Shown: positions 27,177 through 35,367 of the stretch, in pieces
Numbering within the stretch: the first letter of the stretch is position 1
Layout of the letters: each line of letters opens with the position of its first letter
Assembly (NCBI RefSeq): GCF_029714285.1
Contig: NZ_CP121662.1
Span: 620,001-684,000 of the forward strand
From: Rhizobium sp. CB3090
Lineage (GTDB): Bacteria; Pseudomonadota; Alphaproteobacteria; Rhizobiales; Rhizobiaceae
DNA: 64,000 nucleotides
Direction of reading: 5' to 3'
Notes under the pieces: model-generated
Told to the model about the DNA's origin: nothing
The model's input: only the letters and a program-made list of their open reading frames with translations
The model's database searches: none
Program-made: the position numbers and the translations under genes

Positions 27177-27203
27177 AAAAACCCGGTGTCGAGCCGGGTT
27201 TTT
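27177..27203. terminator. Bidirectional rho-independent terminator (mucR/rosR, sufE)
   Basis: Stem AAAAACCCGG (27177-27186) with CCGGGTTTTT (27194-27203), loop of seven bases. T-run on both strands makes it a shared terminator for rosR and the convergent sufE. Confidence 0.9.
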
Positions 27204-27225
27204 CGTATCGCCGGCGTGGCAGGAT

Positions 27226-27651
27226 TTATGCCGCGGCGCGTACTCTCGCCTCTTCGCGGATACGCTTGATCATCGAGCGCAATCCGTTGGCGCGCTGCGA
27301 GGAAAGATGTTCGACGAGGCCGATCTTGCCGAAGACGTCGAGGGCATCGAGCGCGGCGATCTCGGAGGCCTGCTTGTCGGAATAGGTGGCAAGCACGATC
27401 GCCACCAGCCCGCGCACGATATGCGCATCCGAATCACCTTCGAAGGTCAGGATCGGATTTTCCGGATCGCCCGCAGCGTGGGTCACGAGCCAGACCTGAC
27501 TGGCACAGCCCTGCACCTTGTTTTCCAGCGTCCGTTTCTCTTCCGGCAAATCCGGCAGCGCCTTGCCCAGCTCGATCACATAGCGATAGCGATCCTCCCA
27601 GTCGTCCAGGAAGGAGAAATCCTCAATGATCTGCTCAAGCCTCGCCATCAT
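27226..27651 (-). CDS. sufE: SufE, cysteine desulfurase sulfur acceptor
   Basis: A 141-residue SufE-family protein, which accepts persulfide sulfur from SufS for Fe-S cluster assembly. Recognisable: IIEDFSFLDDWEDRYRYVIELGK, LPEEKRTLENKVQGCASQVWL, where the Cys of QGCASQVW is the sulfur-accepting active site, and GLVAIVLATYSDK. The rest of the suf operon is not in this window. The frame is open to 28029, but the family N-terminus is at the two adjacent ATGs at 27651/27648. Convergent with rosR. Confidence 0.93.
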   Translation of the reverse strand: MMARLEQIIEDFSFLDDWEDRYRYVIELGKALPDLPEEKRTLENKVQGCASQVWLVTHAAGDPENPILTFEGDSDAHIVRGLVAIVLATYSDKQASEIAALDALDVFGKIGLVEHLSSQRANGLRSMIKRIREEARVRAAA

Positions 27652-27784
27652 GCCCGTCCAATTGTCTATTTGCTTGGATATAGGTGAAAAGGCCGATGAT
27701 TTGAACCCATGACAAAAAAGAACGCCGCGAGCGATGGCGGGCTCACGGCGCATAAGTGGAGGCAGGCATCGATGGAAGCGGAGA

Positions 27785-28261
27785 TCAGGTGCGCGGTTTC
27801 GGCATCGGCACCGGAACATAAGGCGGCAGCCTGACCGTGCCGGTAACGACCGCATCGGCCGTCTCGGTGTTGAGGGTACGCTTGGCGGGCATTGGCTGTG
27901 CCACAGCCGCAGCCTGTTCACGGTTGACAACGGGGACAGACGCAGCCTGGCTGGCAGCCGCCTCTTCGCCGGACTTGTCGTCCTTGAAGTGCTGGCCGAG
28001 GAGATCGTAGGCGACGCGGGCGCCGTCACGAGCCTGATATCCGAGCGCAGTCAGCGTTTCGCCGCCTTTCAGGCAGACATCGGGTTTCTCCGTGCACATG
28101 GCGCCGACATATTGCATGACGCCGCTTGCGGCCGAAAAGGCATCGGAAATCTGTACTTTCGGTTCGTCGGCCGATCGCGGAGCGCCATCGGGCTTGGCGA
28201 AGATCGGCAGGAACATGAGAACCAGTGAAAACCAGAACCCTGCTCTAATGAGAAACCACAT
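27785..28261 (-). CDS. DUF5330 family protein
   Basis: A 158-residue protein of a small Rhizobiales family. N-terminal hydrophobic segment WFLIRAGFWFSLVLMFLPIF looks like an uncleaved signal anchor; the conserved core SDAFSAASGVMQYVGAMCTEKPDVCLKGGETLTALG has two cysteines that may pair in the periplasm. C-terminal half is low-complexity Ala/Pro/Val rich. Function unknown. It lies 133 bases upstream of sufE on the same strand. Confidence 0.82.
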   Translation of the reverse strand: MWFLIRAGFWFSLVLMFLPIFAKPDGAPRSADEPKVQISDAFSAASGVMQYVGAMCTEKPDVCLKGGETLTALGYQARDGARVAYDLLGQHFKDDKSGEEAAASQAASVPVVNREQAAAVAQPMPAKRTLNTETADAVVTGTVRLPPYVPVPMPKPRT

Positions 28262-28709
28262 TGTCTTGCCATCCTCTATTTCGTTCGGTCTTGCTGCCGA
28301 TCGGACGCGTTTGCCTGATGTGCTCAGACCTTATTCGACAGAGGACAACACCGCTTTTCAAAACTTGGATGCATTTTCGGCAAATTTGATTCAAATTGTA
28401 GCAATCGGCATTTCACGCACATTTGCATCGAATTGTAGCGATTGCTGTTAAGTATGTCTCGGCCGATCTGCCTGATATCCCGGGCCTTGCGGGCGCCGAC
28501 ATCGGCACAAAGGTTAACGTGTGACGGAAATCTAAATAAAATCCGCTGCTTACCCGCTGTTAACCACAAAAACCAAAGGTCTTGCGATGTGCGTCAAAAC
28601 GAGATTTTCGGGCTTTTTCGACGGATCCGCGCCCCCGTCCTTTATTGTTTCCTTAAGTCGCCAAGGCCTATTGTGCGGTTGAATAACTGACCGTTGTACG
28701 GGTTTTGGT
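28262..28709 (+). other. Intergenic region with direct repeats, before the kinase gene
   Basis: 448 bases between the divergent DUF5330 and kinase genes, no gene seen. Near copies of AATTGTAGC[A/G]AT[C/T]G occur at 28394-28407 and 28431-28444, 37 bases apart, a possible regulator-binding array. GTTAAC occurs near 28514 and 28558; such half-sites belong to the CtrA box, but the full TTAA-N7-TTAA spacing is not present, so this is only suggestive. Confidence 0.45.
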
Positions 28710-30263
28710 GTGCGCGTATTGAGTAACATTGCTGGCAGGGCTGGAGCCCTCGTGGACCGGGCAGGCGGAAGCTGGCTTTCCCGGACAAGCGGGAACGGTG
28801 AGGTCCGTGGACAGGAGCTGGCGATCCTGCGCCGGCTCGCGCTCGCCTCCTCTGCGGCTCTTGTCGTCGTTCCAACGGGGCTGTCCTTCATTACCAGTCC
28901 CGCCGTGGCGCTGCCGGTTGGCGTTGCTACCGTCTGCGCCGGCTTCCTGTTTTCCGCCGTCGGCAGCATTGCCCTGTCGCGCCTGCGTCCGGCCTCCCTG
29001 CCGGTCGAGGCCGTCGTTGTCGAGCATCGTGATCTGATGCTGGAGGCGGCTTGTGGTCTTGTACTCCTGTTCGATCCGCAGGGCAGCGTCACCGCTGTCG
29101 GCGGCCGCGATCGCGCCGAATTCCTGAGCTGGATGCGCGATCCCTCCGGCCGCGGTTTTGTCGAACAGGTTCATGTTTCCGATCGCATCCTCTTTCTGCA
29201 GGCGGTCGATATGCTTCGCCAGGGCAGTGAGGCCCTCGGCGTCGATTTGCGCCTGGAACGCTCGGCCGTTCTGGAAGGCAATGACCAGTTCGTCCATATC
29301 CGCATGGAAATGAGTGCGCGACGCGACAGCGAAGGCCGGTTGACCGGCATTGTCAGCCAGTCGCGTGATATTTCTTACGATCAGCAGCTTCGCGAGCAGG
29401 CTGCACGCAAGGCGGCGGAGGCGGAATCGGCCAATGACGCCAAGTCGCGGTTCCTCGCTGCCGTCAGCCATGAACTGCGAACGCCGCTCAATGCCATCCT
29501 CGGCTTTTCCGATATCCTCAGCGGCGAATATTTCGGCAAACTCGAGAATAATCGCCAGCGCGAATATGTCGGCCTGATCCGCCAGTCCGGAGCGCACCTG
29601 CTCTCCGTGGTCAACACCATGCTCGACATGAGCAAGATCGAGGCCGGCCGTTACGAACTTCTGCTCGAGCCTTTCCCCATCGAAGCCTCCATCGGCACTT
29701 GCGAAGCGATGCTGGCCCTGCAGGCAAAGGAAAAGGGATTGACGTTGACGAGCCGGGTGCAGCGTGGGCTTGGCGATATCGTCGCCGATCAGCGCGCCAT
29801 CCAGCAGATACTCATCAATCTTGTCGGCAACGCCATCAAGTTCACCGATGCGGGCGGTGCCGTCACCATAGATGCGGCAATGACCGACGGAATGTTGAAG
29901 CTCTCGGTCAGCGACACCGGCATCGGCATCGCTACCGAAAGGCTCGCCTCGCTCGGCCAGCCTTTCGTGCAGATCCAGAACGATTATACTCGCCGCTACG
30001 CCGGCACTGGGCTGGGCCTGTCGCTGGTCAAGGGGCTTGTGGCGCTGCATGGCGGCAGTTTCGCTATCGCCAGTGCGCCAGGTGAGGGCACTGTCATCAC
30101 GATCCTTATCCCGTTCGACGGCTCCGGTGCCGTGACGGTGCAACAGCCTGTGGATGTCAACCGCACGGTCGATTTTCCGCCACGTCTGAAACATAATCTG
30201 GAGATGAGCGAGAAGCGCAAAGAGGAAGAGGTGAATGGCCCCGCAAAAGCGAAAATCGCCTAA
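28710..30263 (+). CDS. Membrane sensor histidine kinase, DivJ-like
   Basis: A 517-residue kinase: two adjacent N-terminal helices (SAALVVVPTGLSFITSPAVAL and VGVATVCAGFLFSAVGSIAL), a PAS-like region (about residues 95-215), then the HisKA domain with His254 in SHELRTPLNAILGFSDIL and the HATPase (N box NLVGNAIKFTDAGG, G1 DTGIGIA, G2 GTGLGLSLVKGLVALHGG). This short-loop HATPase with FVQIQNDYTRRY is characteristic of the DivJ/PleC/PdhS group, which control cell-cycle regulator DivK in alphaproteobacteria. DivJ-like identity is my inference; no divK is nearby. The likely start is GTG at 28710. The end overlaps the next gene by 29 bases. Confidence 0.88.
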   Translation: MRVLSNIAGRAGALVDRAGGSWLSRTSGNGEVRGQELAILRRLALASSAALVVVPTGLSFITSPAVALPVGVATVCAGFLFSAVGSIALSRLRPASLPVEAVVVEHRDLMLEAACGLVLLFDPQGSVTAVGGRDRAEFLSWMRDPSGRGFVEQVHVSDRILFLQAVDMLRQGSEALGVDLRLERSAVLEGNDQFVHIRMEMSARRDSEGRLTGIVSQSRDISYDQQLREQAARKAAEAESANDAKSRFLAAVSHELRTPLNAILGFSDILSGEYFGKLENNRQREYVGLIRQSGAHLLSVVNTMLDMSKIEAGRYELLLEPFPIEASIGTCEAMLALQAKEKGLTLTSRVQRGLGDIVADQRAIQQILINLVGNAIKFTDAGGAVTIDAAMTDGMLKLSVSDTGIGIATERLASLGQPFVQIQNDYTRRYAGTGLGLSLVKGLVALHGGSFAIASAPGEGTVITILIPFDGSGAVTVQQPVDVNRTVDFPPRLKHNLEMSEKRKEEEVNGPAKAKIA

Positions 30264-31284
30264 GGGAAAGGGGAGGGGCAAGCGCAAGCAGCCCGGCCTT
30301 GCTTCCCGAGGAGCGGTTGCCGTTGGCAGCCTTGGCCTGCGCGGTGCCGGCGCGCTGGGTGGCCTCGGCGTGCGTGGTGTCGGCGCCTTGGCTACCCTGT
30401 GCGGCGGCGTTGTCGGCCGCCATCCGGCGGTCGCTGCCGGCGTCGCAATCTTTCTCGCGGTCTTTGGTTTCGTGACTGCCAATGCACTCTGGTATCAGCC
30501 GGGCACGCACCCATCGCCATTGCTGCGCACGCGCGACCCCAACTCTCCCTATCAGATCCCCGGCCGAAAAGCCTTCCTGCATGCGCAGCAGGCCGATACC
30601 GGCAACGTCACCACGTTCCGCATCGAGCGGCAGGACGCGGCAACCGTGAATGCCGCTTCGTCCGCACCGGTTCAAACCGCCAGCCTGCCGGCAACGCAAG
30701 CGCCGGCTGGGGCCACCGTGGCACCGTCGAAGTTGGTTGCCGATGTGCAGGCCGAACTGATCCGCCGTGGCCTTTATGACGGTGCAGCCGACGGTGTCAC
30801 CGGATCGCGCACGACAGCCGCCATCCTGTTCTTCCAGGAAGCGTCCGGCCTGGCGCAGACCGGCGTCGCAAGCCCGGAGCTGCTGGCTGCGCTGAAGGCC
30901 AATGATATCGGCACCCGCGCCCTCGCCTCCGCCCCTGGCAAAACGACGGTTGCGGCCGTCCCAGCGGAACGGCCTATCAATGTCTCGGCCAAGGCTTCCA
31001 CCATCGATCCCGTCGCGGCAGCCATTCAGAGCGCGGAGAAGGATATCAGGACGGGCGCCGCTCCCAGAAGCGCGCCAAGCGACGCGGTCAATACCGTCAA
31101 CATGGTGATGCAGATCCAGAAGGGCCTCAGCAATATCGCCTACAGCAATGTCAGCGTCGACGGCGTTGCCGGCGAACAGACCAAAGCCGCCATCCGCCGG
31201 TTCCAGAAACACTATCGGCTGCCGGAAACCGGCGAGCCCGACTTGGCAGTCCTGAAGAAATTGCAGGACATCGGCGCGCTTTAA
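30235..31284 (+). CDS. Peptidoglycan-binding domain protein, membrane-anchored
   Basis: A 349-residue protein with a basic N-terminus (APQKRKSPKGKGRGKRKQP), a hydrophobic helix near residues 60-85 (VAAGVAIFLAVFGFVTANALW) and two peptidoglycan-binding repeats: VQAELIRRGLYDGAADGVTGSRTTAAILFFQ about 170-200 and IQKGLSNIAYSNVSVDGVAGEQTKAAIRRFQ near 290-320. No catalytic domain, so it probably anchors to the cell wall or partners an enzyme. Its start lies inside the kinase gene, implying translational coupling. Function in the envelope is inferred. Confidence 0.84.
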   Translation: MAPQKRKSPKGKGRGKRKQPGLASRGAVAVGSLGLRGAGALGGLGVRGVGALATLCGGVVGRHPAVAAGVAIFLAVFGFVTANALWYQPGTHPSPLLRTRDPNSPYQIPGRKAFLHAQQADTGNVTTFRIERQDAATVNAASSAPVQTASLPATQAPAGATVAPSKLVADVQAELIRRGLYDGAADGVTGSRTTAAILFFQEASGLAQTGVASPELLAALKANDIGTRALASAPGKTTVAAVPAERPINVSAKASTIDPVAAAIQSAEKDIRTGAAPRSAPSDAVNTVNMVMQIQKGLSNIAYSNVSVDGVAGEQTKAAIRRFQKHYRLPETGEPDLAVLKKLQDIGAL

Positions 31285-31331
31285 TCCTTCCCTTGATTGC
31301 TTCGCTTTCGACCGGCCGCTATAGCTCAACC

Positions 31332-31691
31332 ATGAGATTGCGCAGCGACATCTTCGTTTCCGCCCTGACCCGCCGTCTTTTTGCCCGCGGCGATTTTGCC
31401 GCTGTGGAGCACAAGGGCGCGGAGGAGGCGGGGGCAATCTTCATTCGCCAGCGTTTTCGCGATGGACTGGAAACACTCTATGCCCCGGCTCCGCAAAGCT
31501 TCTTCGACGAAGAGGAGAGCGGGGCGCGCCTGTTCGAAGTTCGTCTAGAGCGCAAGGAACCGGAAGATATCAGGCAGACGCTGGACCGTGAGCTGAAGTT
31601 CGACCCCGATCTCTGGATTATCGAGCTGGAGACCGACGATATTGCGGATATCGTACCGCTCGCGAATCTGAAAAATCGCGATGCGCTTTAG
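31332..31691 (+). CDS. DUF1491 family protein
   Basis: A 119-residue protein with the DUF1491 signature: RLRSDIFVSALTRRLFARGDFAAVEHKGAEEAGAIFI and, near the C-terminus, DRELKFDPDLWIIELETDD. The family is found almost only in alphaproteobacteria; function unknown. ATG at 31332 begins the family N-terminus; the upstream 13 codons do not. Its 3' end overlaps the convergent GFA gene by four bases. Confidence 0.88.
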   Translation: MRLRSDIFVSALTRRLFARGDFAAVEHKGAEEAGAIFIRQRFRDGLETLYAPAPQSFFDEEESGARLFEVRLERKEPEDIRQTLDRELKFDPDLWIIELETDDIADIVPLANLKNRDAL

Positions 31692-32209
31692 GACCGGCGG
31701 TCCTTCGAGCCCGTTCCCTGCGGCCACTCGCTGGTGTCATGATCGGGGTGCTGCCGGTTCGACGCGATGATGCGGGGCAGGTATCCGTTCGGATCGACCG
31801 CATAGGTCGGCTGATCTCCCGGGAGTACATGCAGGCTGGAATACCAGGAGACCCTGCTCTCGTTGCCATATTGAACAACCGGCGGCACGCGGTCGGGTTG
31901 GTCGAAGGTTCCGGAGAGAATGCCTATGTCTTCGGACTCCGGGTATTCGAAAATCATCGGCGTGCCGCAATCCCCGCAAAAACCGCGGCGTGCCATGGCG
32001 GAGCTGTGAAACCAGGAAAGCGTGCCCCGCGTCACCCGAAACGCTGTCTTCATGACAGGGCAGATGACGGCAAACGGACCGCCGACCGCTTTCTGGCACA
32101 TTCGGCAATGGCACACATGAACGTTTTCAGGGGGAAGATCGCAGGCAAAGCGAATGGCGCCGCATTGGCAGCCGCCGGTCAACGAATGGGCACTCGTATC
32201 ATCGTTCAT
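31688..32209 (-). CDS. GFA/CENP-V family zinc protein
   Basis: A 173-residue protein with the glutathione-dependent formaldehyde-activating (GFA, Mss4-like) fold. Cysteine pairs are GGCQCGAIRF, CHCRMCQK and GDCGTP, giving two zinc sites. Proteins in the family have been proposed to speed the spontaneous addition of formaldehyde to glutathione, although that role is disputed; substrate is unknown here. The ATG at 32209 is preferred to the upstream one at 32257 because it begins near the first motif. Confidence 0.86.
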   Translation of the reverse strand: MNDDTSAHSLTGGCQCGAIRFACDLPPENVHVCHCRMCQKAVGGPFAVICPVMKTAFRVTRGTLSWFHSSAMARRGFCGDCGTPMIFEYPESEDIGILSGTFDQPDRVPPVVQYGNESRVSWYSSLHVLPGDQPTYAVDPNGYLPRIIASNRQHPDHDTSEWPQGTGSKDRRS

Positions 32210-32298
32210 GTCGCTATTTCGCGTGTAGAGTCGGCAGGCTGGTTGCAATGCTAACACGCATTGGGAAGAGGGAACATGCCAAAAACTTATGGACTAGA

Positions 32299-33330
32299 TC
32301 AACGTGACCGGCTGACGACACGCAATTCGCGGATCGGACTTGCCCTGGGGCCGAAAAGCGGCGCTGCAGGCTTCTGTTCGGGCGGCAGATAGGTATAGCG
32401 GTCGGCGCGGCGCCAGGCCTCGACACGGGCCTGACTTTCCTCCGCATCGATGCTGTCGAGCACCAACCAGGCGCGGCTGACGGTGCCATGCTGTTCGGCC
32501 AGATGCGGATAGAAGCGTTCCAACGCATAGACGGCATCGGCAAAGCCCATGCCCAGGCTCGTCAGCGTCACCGCCAGTTGCTGGCCTGATGTATCGATCA
32601 TGATGCGCTCGGCAAGCCAGCGGCTGGCGGAAAGCGCGTCGGCGAGCGTGGCGGCAAATTGCTGCGCCTCGCGCTCACGGGCGAAACGCACCAGCAACGC
32701 TTCCTGCACATCGGAAAGGCTGCGCAGACCCAGACGGTCATTATCGTCACGGCCGAGACGGCGGGCGACCTGCTTGATTTTCTGTCTTAGGGCTTCTTCA
32801 CGGGCGAGGCGCTCGGCCTCGATATTTGCGGCGCTCGGTTCCGGCCCTTGGGCCGGAGCGGGAACAGGCGTCGAGGTCCCCGATAGGGTCATGCCGCGTT
32901 CTGGCTCGGCCTGGTGCAGGCTGACAAGGGCATCGATGACTTTCGGAGATAGCGACGGCCGGCGGACGATCGCTTTCGCATGCGCGGCGCCCTGCGTACG
33001 GGCGATGGTAATCAGCGTATCGTCATCGATCGCTTGCGAACTCGTCAGAAACGGGGCGGCAATGGCAATCGGCTGGCAGCCGATAAAAAGGGAAACGGCT
33101 GGCGGCACGGTCGCGCATTGTGAGAGTGCGGCGACTGCCTGACGTTTTGCTTCCTCGGATGAGGCCTGGAAAAGGGGGGTGAAGAGCTCGGCAAACTGGC
33201 GAAGCTCCGATTTCGATGGATGAGCAAGACCCTCGAAACTGGTGACCGTCGCCATCAGAACCACATCCTTCTTGCGGACTGTCGCAGGCTCTTCGAGATC
33301 TCGAAACCGGTCACGCACGCCAACACCCAT
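32299..33330 (-). CDS. DUF2336 family protein
   Basis: About 343 residues of DUF2336, a helical-repeat-like family confined to alphaproteobacteria. Conserved: MATVTSFEGLAHPSKSELRQFAELF near the start and TLITIARTQGAAHAKAIVRRPSLSPKVIDALV, the typical core. A charged, Pro-rich linker follows, then a second helical domain containing LGRDDNDRLGLRSLSDVQEALLVRFA. Function unknown. The open frame extends to a TTG at 33435, but the ATG at 33330 (MGVGVRDRF) is taken as the start; a shorter start at the MATVTSF Met is also possible. Confidence 0.8.
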   Translation of the reverse strand: MGVGVRDRFRDLEEPATVRKKDVVLMATVTSFEGLAHPSKSELRQFAELFTPLFQASSEEAKRQAVAALSQCATVPPAVSLFIGCQPIAIAAPFLTSSQAIDDDTLITIARTQGAAHAKAIVRRPSLSPKVIDALVSLHQAEPERGMTLSGTSTPVPAPAQGPEPSAANIEAERLAREEALRQKIKQVARRLGRDDNDRLGLRSLSDVQEALLVRFAREREAQQFAATLADALSASRWLAERIMIDTSGQQLAVTLTSLGMGFADAVYALERFYPHLAEQHGTVSRAWLVLDSIDAEESQARVEAWRRADRYTYLPPEQKPAAPLFGPRASPIRELRVVSRSR

Positions 33331-33794
33331 ACTGATACGCGAAACAAAAAAGACGGGAACCGGATCGGCAAATCCATGCGACGCAGCCTCTTTCTTTGGC
33401 CGAGCCGGATCGCGCTTAGGTTCTCGCGAGCGCAATCGGCAATAGCTATCGAAACGGGCGTGGACACGGTCGTCCTGATCTGGCTTTTTCGGAAGAGTAA
33501 GGGGCGCAGAGTTAACGGTTGGTGAAAACTTTATTAAAATCCAAATAAAAATTGCGCGTTAAGCTTGCGCCGGGGCAGTGGTCGAATTTTCGCCGGACTG
33601 CCTGTGTTTGCGGCCACTCAATGTTTGAGGAAACTGCTTTGCCGCTACCCGCTGGCGATCGAGATCAACTTATGAGGGATTAAAAGGTTCGCCCTCGGAA
33701 TGCGAAGTTGCGCCCGGGGAGAATTCGACAACCCAAGGCCGACGTTTTAAAGAGAGAAGGTCTCGGAACTTCGTCCCGCAGCGTCAGCAAGGGC
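33331..33794. other. Intergenic region upstream of DUF2336, no gene seen
   Basis: 464 bases. The first 105 bases keep the DUF2336 frame open (protein-like SRISMGVG segment), then AT-rich sequence around 33525-33560. Nothing else supported. A short GGGCT-CTG-AGCCC hairpin covers the stop of the 68-residue gene at 33795. Confidence 0.4.
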
Positions 33795-34001
33795 TCAGAG
33801 CCCCTTATGCTCCCGCAGGGCCGCCAGCAGTCTTTCGGAGGTATTGTAGCCGGATTGAAACAGGCCGATCGCCGCCGTTGCCGCGAACTGCGCCTCGGTG
33901 CTTTTGATATCGATCCGCTTCTCCAGGCACCACTTGTCCAGCGCGCCGCGCAGCACGATAATGTCCTCCGGAGAGAAGAAGGAATTGGTCGTCGCTGACA
34001 T
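33795..34001 (-). CDS. Small conserved protein of unknown function
   Basis: A 68-residue protein. NSFFSPEDIIVLRGALDKWCLEKRIDIKSTEAQFAATAAIGLFQSGYNTSERLLAALREHKGL is well-composed coding sequence with two amphipathic helices, and a GAGGGCGGG sequence lies directly upstream of the ATG at 34001. I recall similar small proteins in other rhizobia but no function. Confidence 0.7.
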   Translation of the reverse strand: MSATTNSFFSPEDIIVLRGALDKWCLEKRIDIKSTEAQFAATAAIGLFQSGYNTSERLLAALREHKGL

Positions 34002-34537
34002 CGCCCGCCCTCAGTTTCGCCCTCTACAATACGTTAAATTTTTGTTGCCGCAAATAATATTTGCATGACACTTTTCTGCAACACTCAGGGCCGGGCTGTG
34101 ATTGCGAATAATGGGCTATATCTACCTAACAATATGATTCTACAACGTTTTATTGGTAAGGTGACTCTAGAAATTTTTACATCGAACATGAAACCAAATC
34201 CGCTTTCCCAGCGTTAGATGATCACGGTGCCGCGAGAGCCGAGGAAGTGCCGAAGGAAGGCGCGGCGATGATTAGCATTCTGTTAACTACAGTATGTCTC
34301 AATTCGGGTGATAACGGCGATTTGCAGAGTTTAGTCGCATGATTATTCGCATGGCCGCCATAGTTAGGCGTCCATGTCACGGTGTCTGGGGAATGCCGTG
34401 AGAATGGCGTGAATGCCCTTTGGTCAGAGCCGCAGGAGGTGGCGAAGACTTTGGGGAACGCCAGCCCGCTTGGGAATAGCGGGCAGGGTGAAATTAGTCG
34501 CAACTTCATCCGTCTCGAGCCGTAAATGGAGACGAGA
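34002..34537. other. Intergenic region, no large gene seen
   Basis: 536 bases, AT-rich to about 34220. A perfect stem GCCCGCT (34467-34473) / AGCGGGC (34481-34487) lies 50 bases upstream of the small gene at 34538; its GCAGGGTGAAATT continuation superficially resembles an FMN riboswitch segment but the rest of that structure is lacking. No ORF on either strand has protein-like composition. Confidence 0.4.
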
Positions 34538-34705
34538 ATGGCAGAGATTATATCCCTCTTGGATCGAAGATCGCGGTTGCCGCTGCGGCCCCAGAAGGAG
34601 CCGGTCGAGGCGAAGATTCTTTTATTTACCGGCGTGCGCTACGAGCGCCTTGACGTGAGCTCTCATCGCCCCGGAACGGGATCGAAGCGGGCGAAAGGCA
34701 AGTAG
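34538..34705 (+). CDS. 55-residue small protein
   Basis: A short open frame of 55 codons ending TAG at 34703, too short to be noticed in a usual ORF scan. It starts MAEIISLLDRRSRLPLRP and includes AKILLFTGVRYERL, a pattern I recall in small rhizobial proteins. The ribosome site GGAG (34528-34531) lies about seven bases before the ATG, which favours a real gene. No membrane segment or signal; basic C-terminus (GSKRAKGK). Function unknown. Confidence 0.6.
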   Translation: MAEIISLLDRRSRLPLRPQKEPVEAKILLFTGVRYERLDVSSHRPGTGSKRAKGK

Positions 34706-34818
34706 TGGTTCGGCACGACCTCGCCGGAGCGGTTTCGGCATCGTGGCCGGAGCCACCATGCGCGTGCTGTCCAATCGCCGGTTCTCACCGACCCGGCCTC
34801 CAGCTTCGCGATTAAATC

Positions 34819-35367
34819 CTAATGTCCGTCAAACACATCGCATCCGGCTTCCGACAGGAAGTTCCGGGCGGCGTCATCGAAACTCGCCTGCGGCGCCATT
34901 GTGCGCAACACGACATAGCCCTCCGCGCGCGGCACCTCGACCAGGATCGATTGTGCGAGTGATGGAGGCAAGGCCTTGCGGATACCCGTGAGTTGGATCG
35001 GCGAGGCGAGCAGCAAATCCAGCACGCCGCCGACCGAAGTGCGGTCGCTCATGCTGAAGACCTCGTTCGATGCCGCGTCATAGACCGACAGCGACCAGAA
35101 CGGCACCTTTCCCTTAGCCGTCAGCCGGACTGGTTGAGTCCCGATGTCGAAGGCGCAGACGGCCGTGCGGATATAGGGGTCGCTGTTGGAGAGCCCTGCG
35201 TCGTCATCCTTGTAATCGAGCATATAGAAGTGGTTTTCATCGCCCTCATCCTCAACGCGGGTATAGGCGTCGCGGTCGGAAAAATGCGGCAGGGAGAGGA
35301 TGATGATGACATGCAGGAGCGTGGCGCCAAGCAGGCCGGTCAGAATGGCGAAGACGATCCTAAACAT
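34819..35367 (-). CDS. DUF1254-type membrane-linked protein
   Basis: A 182-residue protein with an N-terminal membrane helix (RIVFAILTGLLGATLLHVIIIL) and a soluble domain with RTAVCAFDIGTQPVRL and VPFWSLSVYDAASNEVFSMSDRT, the DUF1254 pattern. In many bacteria DUF1254 and DUF1214 are fused in one large protein; here they are adjacent genes, with this one downstream and overlapping by eight bases. The open frame starts further upstream, but the ATG at 35367 gives the membrane helix as N-terminus. Confidence 0.8.
   Translation of the reverse strand: MFRIVFAILTGLLGATLLHVIIILSLPHFSDRDAYTRVEDEGDENHFYMLDYKDDDAGLSNSDPYIRTAVCAFDIGTQPVRLTAKGKVPFWSLSVYDAASNEVFSMSDRTSVGGVLDLLLASPIQLTGIRKALPPSLAQSILVEVPRAEGYVVLRTMAPQASFDDAARNFLSEAGCDVFDGH

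Noticed and set aside
28514..28562. Possible CtrA-binding box before the DivJ-like kinase
   Set aside because: GTTAAC half-sites occur but not with the TTAA-N7-TTAA spacing.
28668..30482. 604-codon open frame antisense to the histidine kinase
   Set aside because: Shadow of a well-supported kinase with HisKA and HATPase motifs; composition low in protein-like hydrophobic pattern.
34487..34500. Partial resemblance to an FMN riboswitch (GGGTGAAATT)
   Set aside because: The other conserved strands of the FMN element (ACCGGCGGTGA type and its partners) are missing and no riboflavin gene follows.
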